Source: Xenorhabdus griffiniae (GTDB lineage Bacteria; Pseudomonadota; Gammaproteobacteria; Enterobacterales; Enterobacteriaceae). Taken from it: DNA of 36,905 bases. The notes under the pieces were generated by a model. That model had not been told where the DNA came from. It searched no databases and saw nothing but the letters and a program-made list of their open reading frames with translations. The position numbers and the translations under genes are program-made. The stretch is from contig NZ_LDNM01000085.1 in assembly GCF_001028135.1 (NCBI RefSeq), forward strand, positions 1 through 36,905. The letters run 5' to 3'. Below are positions 35,335-36,905 of the stretch, piece by piece; position 1 is the stretch's first letter, and the number at the start of each line of letters is the position of its first letter.

Positions 35335-35674
35335 TCTATGGTCACTCCCGTTTTTGTAATATTGAAATTGAAGATATGTTGGCTTGCTTGAATCTATCCG
35401 GCGTCTGAATAGGCTTGCATCGGGTTAGGGAATATTTGGTGCAAGATAAGGTAAAACGACTAACCAAATGCATGCTTTCTTGCTGGAATTTGGTATCAGC
35501 GTTCCGAAAGGTGCGGCGGTTATCAGTCGGCTCAGCACTATTCTTGATGACCATAGCTTACCTTTATATCTTAATCAGTTATTGCTGAAACTACAGCAGC
35601 ACTACCACTATTTAATGGATCAGATAAAAGAACTGGAAGCTCAGTTGAAACAGCTTCTGCGTGAGGATGAAGTA
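35335..35674 (+). pseudogene. IS110-family remnant: terminal block plus transposase fragment
   Basis: 35335-35410 matches the non-coding end of the IS110 at 8021-8095. From about 35413 the plus strand reads LHRVREYLVQDKVKTTNQMH, AFLLEFGISVPKGAAVISRL and the linker helices to about 35674, matching residues around 125-210 of the 8301-9305 recombinase. The catalytic N-terminal domain and the C-terminus are gone. Relative to the intact copy, the terminal block lies on the opposite side of the coding part, so a rearrangement is implied. The fragment is cut on the right by a second Tn3 end. Confidence 0.8.
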
Positions 35675-35712
35675 GGGGTCAGCTTGGAGATCGGAACTTA
35701 TTGTACGTTAAG
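35675..35712 (+). repeat. Tn3-family 38-bp terminal inverted repeat (end 3)
   Basis: It starts GGGGTCAGCTTGGAGATCGG and ends TGTACGTTAAG, exactly 38 bp, with its interior to the right. It differs from ends 1 and 2, so it belongs to another Tn3-type transposon, plausibly the one whose resolvase and transposase A lie at 156-3149 across the window edge. Confidence 0.85.
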
Positions 35713-35962
35713 CCAGTTTATCAACATCATTAACAGTCACCTGGCAGCCAGTGACGCTGGACACTGGCACTATGCTATGTACGTCATACCAGACGAGCAA
35801 ACAAAAGTGTCACTGATTAAGCTATTCGACAGTATCAAGACGGTGATTAGAAAAAGTGTACCGGTTCCGTTTGATGCAAAAAACCGTGAGATGTTCCTCT
35901 TTCGAGCTATCTATGAACTTGAACAAGCCACGCAGCGTGGAGATGGATACATATTTATATAA
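35713..35962 (+). CDS. Unrecognised protein fragment inside a Tn3-type end
   Basis: An open frame runs out of the transposon tip and reads FINIINSHLAASDAGHWHYA, MYVIPDEQTKVSLIKLFDS, IKTVIRKSVPVPFDAKNREM and LFRAIYELEQATQRGDG. It stops at TAA 35960-35962, formed by the first base of the IS982 tip, so the natural C-terminus is probably lost. The frame is joined upstream, through the tip, to the IS110 fragment, making a 164-codon chimera from ATG 35468. The codon pattern looks like real protein, but I do not recognise the family. No start codon with a ribosome site is evident. Confidence 0.45.
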
Positions 35963-35993
35963 CGCGATGCTCGACTTTCGAGGAGAGTTGAAA

Positions 35994-36063
35994 TGACATA
36001 GCCGCTCCTTTATAACTTTAAGTGACCAGACTGAAAGAAATAAAGGAACAAAAGGCTATGTCA
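35994..36063 (+). promoter_or_regulatory. Long hairpin enclosing the IS982 B start codon
   Basis: TGACATAGCC (35994-36003) pairs with GGCTATGTCA (36054-36063), and inside TCCTTTAT (36006-36013) pairs with ATAAAGGA (36040-36047). The ATG at 36058 and a GGA ribosome site lie in the right arm. Transcripts entering from outside would fold and hide the start. The same hairpin is kept in the decayed copy at 26.5 kb. Confidence 0.6.
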
Positions 36064-36905
36064 CAGCAAGATTTTATCATTTGGGTGTTCTGGTTGGGTA
36101 GATGAAAACTTAACGGCATTACAGCAAGGTACACGGTTCAGAAGCCGAGGATTCTCACCTAAGCTGAGCGATGCGGAAGCCATCACGATGGAAGTGGTGG
36201 GTGAATTTTTAGGCTTTTCAACGGATAAAGGCATTTGGACGTACTTTAATGACCACTGGCGCGAGTGGTTTCCGGGGCTAGGTTCGCGCGCCAATTTCGC
36301 TAAACAGATTTCGAATCTTTGGGTTGTTAAACAACAACTGCAAGAAAAGCTGGCGAGGTTATTGGGCGCGCCCGACAGGCCGGTACATATTATCGACGGA
36401 TTTCCGCTGCCCGTCTGTGGATTCAAAAGAGCAAAAGGTAGTGCCAACTTCAAAGGACAAGCCGATTATGGGTACTGTGCCGCCAAAAACGAAACTTACT
36501 ACGGCTTCAAAGGACATCTCATAATAGACGAAATCGGCGTGGTAACCGGGTTTACGCTGACGCCCGCCAATGTCAGTGAGCGTGAAGCAACCTGGGATGT
36601 GATCGGTTCGATAAAAGGCTATTTGCTGGGTGATAAAGGGTATTTAGGCGTTGAATTTAAACAGGAAATGAAGGCAGAGGGTATTGAAATGATTACCCCA
36701 GTGCGTGCCAATAGGGATGATCCCATCCCCAGAAAAACGAGAAGGGTCATTAACGCCAAACGCCGTTTAATTGAAACCGTGATTGGTCAACTCGCCGGAC
36801 AATTTGCTATCGAGAAGTGCTGGGCACGGGATTTGTGGCATTTGAGTAACCGAATTGCCAGAAAACTGCTTTCTCACACATTGGGTATTTTTGCCAATTT
36901 TAAAC
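36058..36905 (+). pseudogene. IS982-family transposase B, frameshifted near the start
   Basis: ATG 36058 reads MSQQDFIIWVFWLGR and then stops. One frame over, from 36095, the protein continues WVDENLTALQQGTRFRSRGF to the edge and on to 38. Catalytic motifs are HIIDGFPLPVCGFKRAKG, YLLGDKGYLG and RRLIETVIGQLAGQF. The homologous frame in the decayed copy (DFIIWFFCWVED) shows that one base was lost here. If no slippage occurs the element is inactive. An internal start downstream would lose about 15 residues. Confidence 0.8.

Larger units (their letters stand above)
35961..36905 (+). mobile_element. IS982-family element B, spanning the window edge
   Basis: Left tip AACGCGATGCTCGACTTT (35961-35978) and right tip 45-62 are perfect 18-bp inverted repeats. 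The element is 1007 bp when the edges are joined. It is inserted in the unknown gene just inside Tn3 end 3. A diverged relative sits at 25.9-26.6 kb. Confidence 0.8.

Noticed and set aside
1..36905. tRNA or rRNA genes
   Set aside because: No cloverleaf-like or ribosomal sequence was recognised on either strand.

Overview
The window reads as one complete circular plasmid of about 36.9 kb. The IS982-family transposase that runs off the right edge continues in frame at base 1 and stops at 36-38. An 18-bp inverted repeat at 35961-35978 is matched exactly by its complement at 45-62, so the two edges join inside one insertion sequence. The likely host is an enteric gammaproteobacterium of the Xenorhabdus/Photorhabdus type. 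Pointers are a PAS-type LuxR regulator, a ValS fragment of enterobacterial type, a P1-like partition system, and a very heavy load of decayed insertion sequences. The genus is inference.

Backbone (about 4.8-13.4 kb): a minus-strand regulator/DUF4160/DUF2442 operon that may be an addiction module; a Rep gene under IncI/IncB/IncL-M-type control (leader peptide, pseudoknot, antisense RNA); an IS110/IS1111 element; a structured non-coding kilobase; a Ner-like regulator; and a P1-type parAB operon with a parS-like site on each side.

Mobile scrap: the rest is layered transposon debris. At 0.1-4.6 kb lie a Tn3-family resolvase, res site and two different decayed Tn3 transposases. At 13.5-17.9 kb lie an IS982, a GNAT gene with an amber codon, and a group II intron remnant split by a decayed IS66. 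At 25.8-28.5 kb lie a decayed IS982 and an IS6 remnant holding two IS66 remnants. At 29.3-33.5 kb lie a shortened IS1, a valS fragment, a Tn3 transposase tail, an ISKra4-type transposase with a 9-bp repeat, a serine recombinase, a pRiA4b ORF-3-like pseudogene and a 38-bp Tn3 end. At 35.3-36.9 kb lie two more Tn3 ends, IS110 remains and the edge-spanning IS982.

Cargo: 18.2-29.3 kb is an AT-rich block of intact amino-acid genes. It holds a group II PLP decarboxylase, a BrnQ-type transporter, a CyuA-type cysteine desulfidase, an operon of cysteine synthase-like enzyme, serine acetyltransferase and DMT exporter, and, across IS debris, an AlaX-type tRNA-editing protein. Supply of O-acetylserine, a beta-substitution enzyme, an exporter and a mischarged-tRNA hydrolase together could be a route to a cysteine-like or other beta-substituted alanine with self-protection. 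That is inference. A cupin and a LuxR-type regulator form a second small cargo unit at 34.1-35.2 kb.
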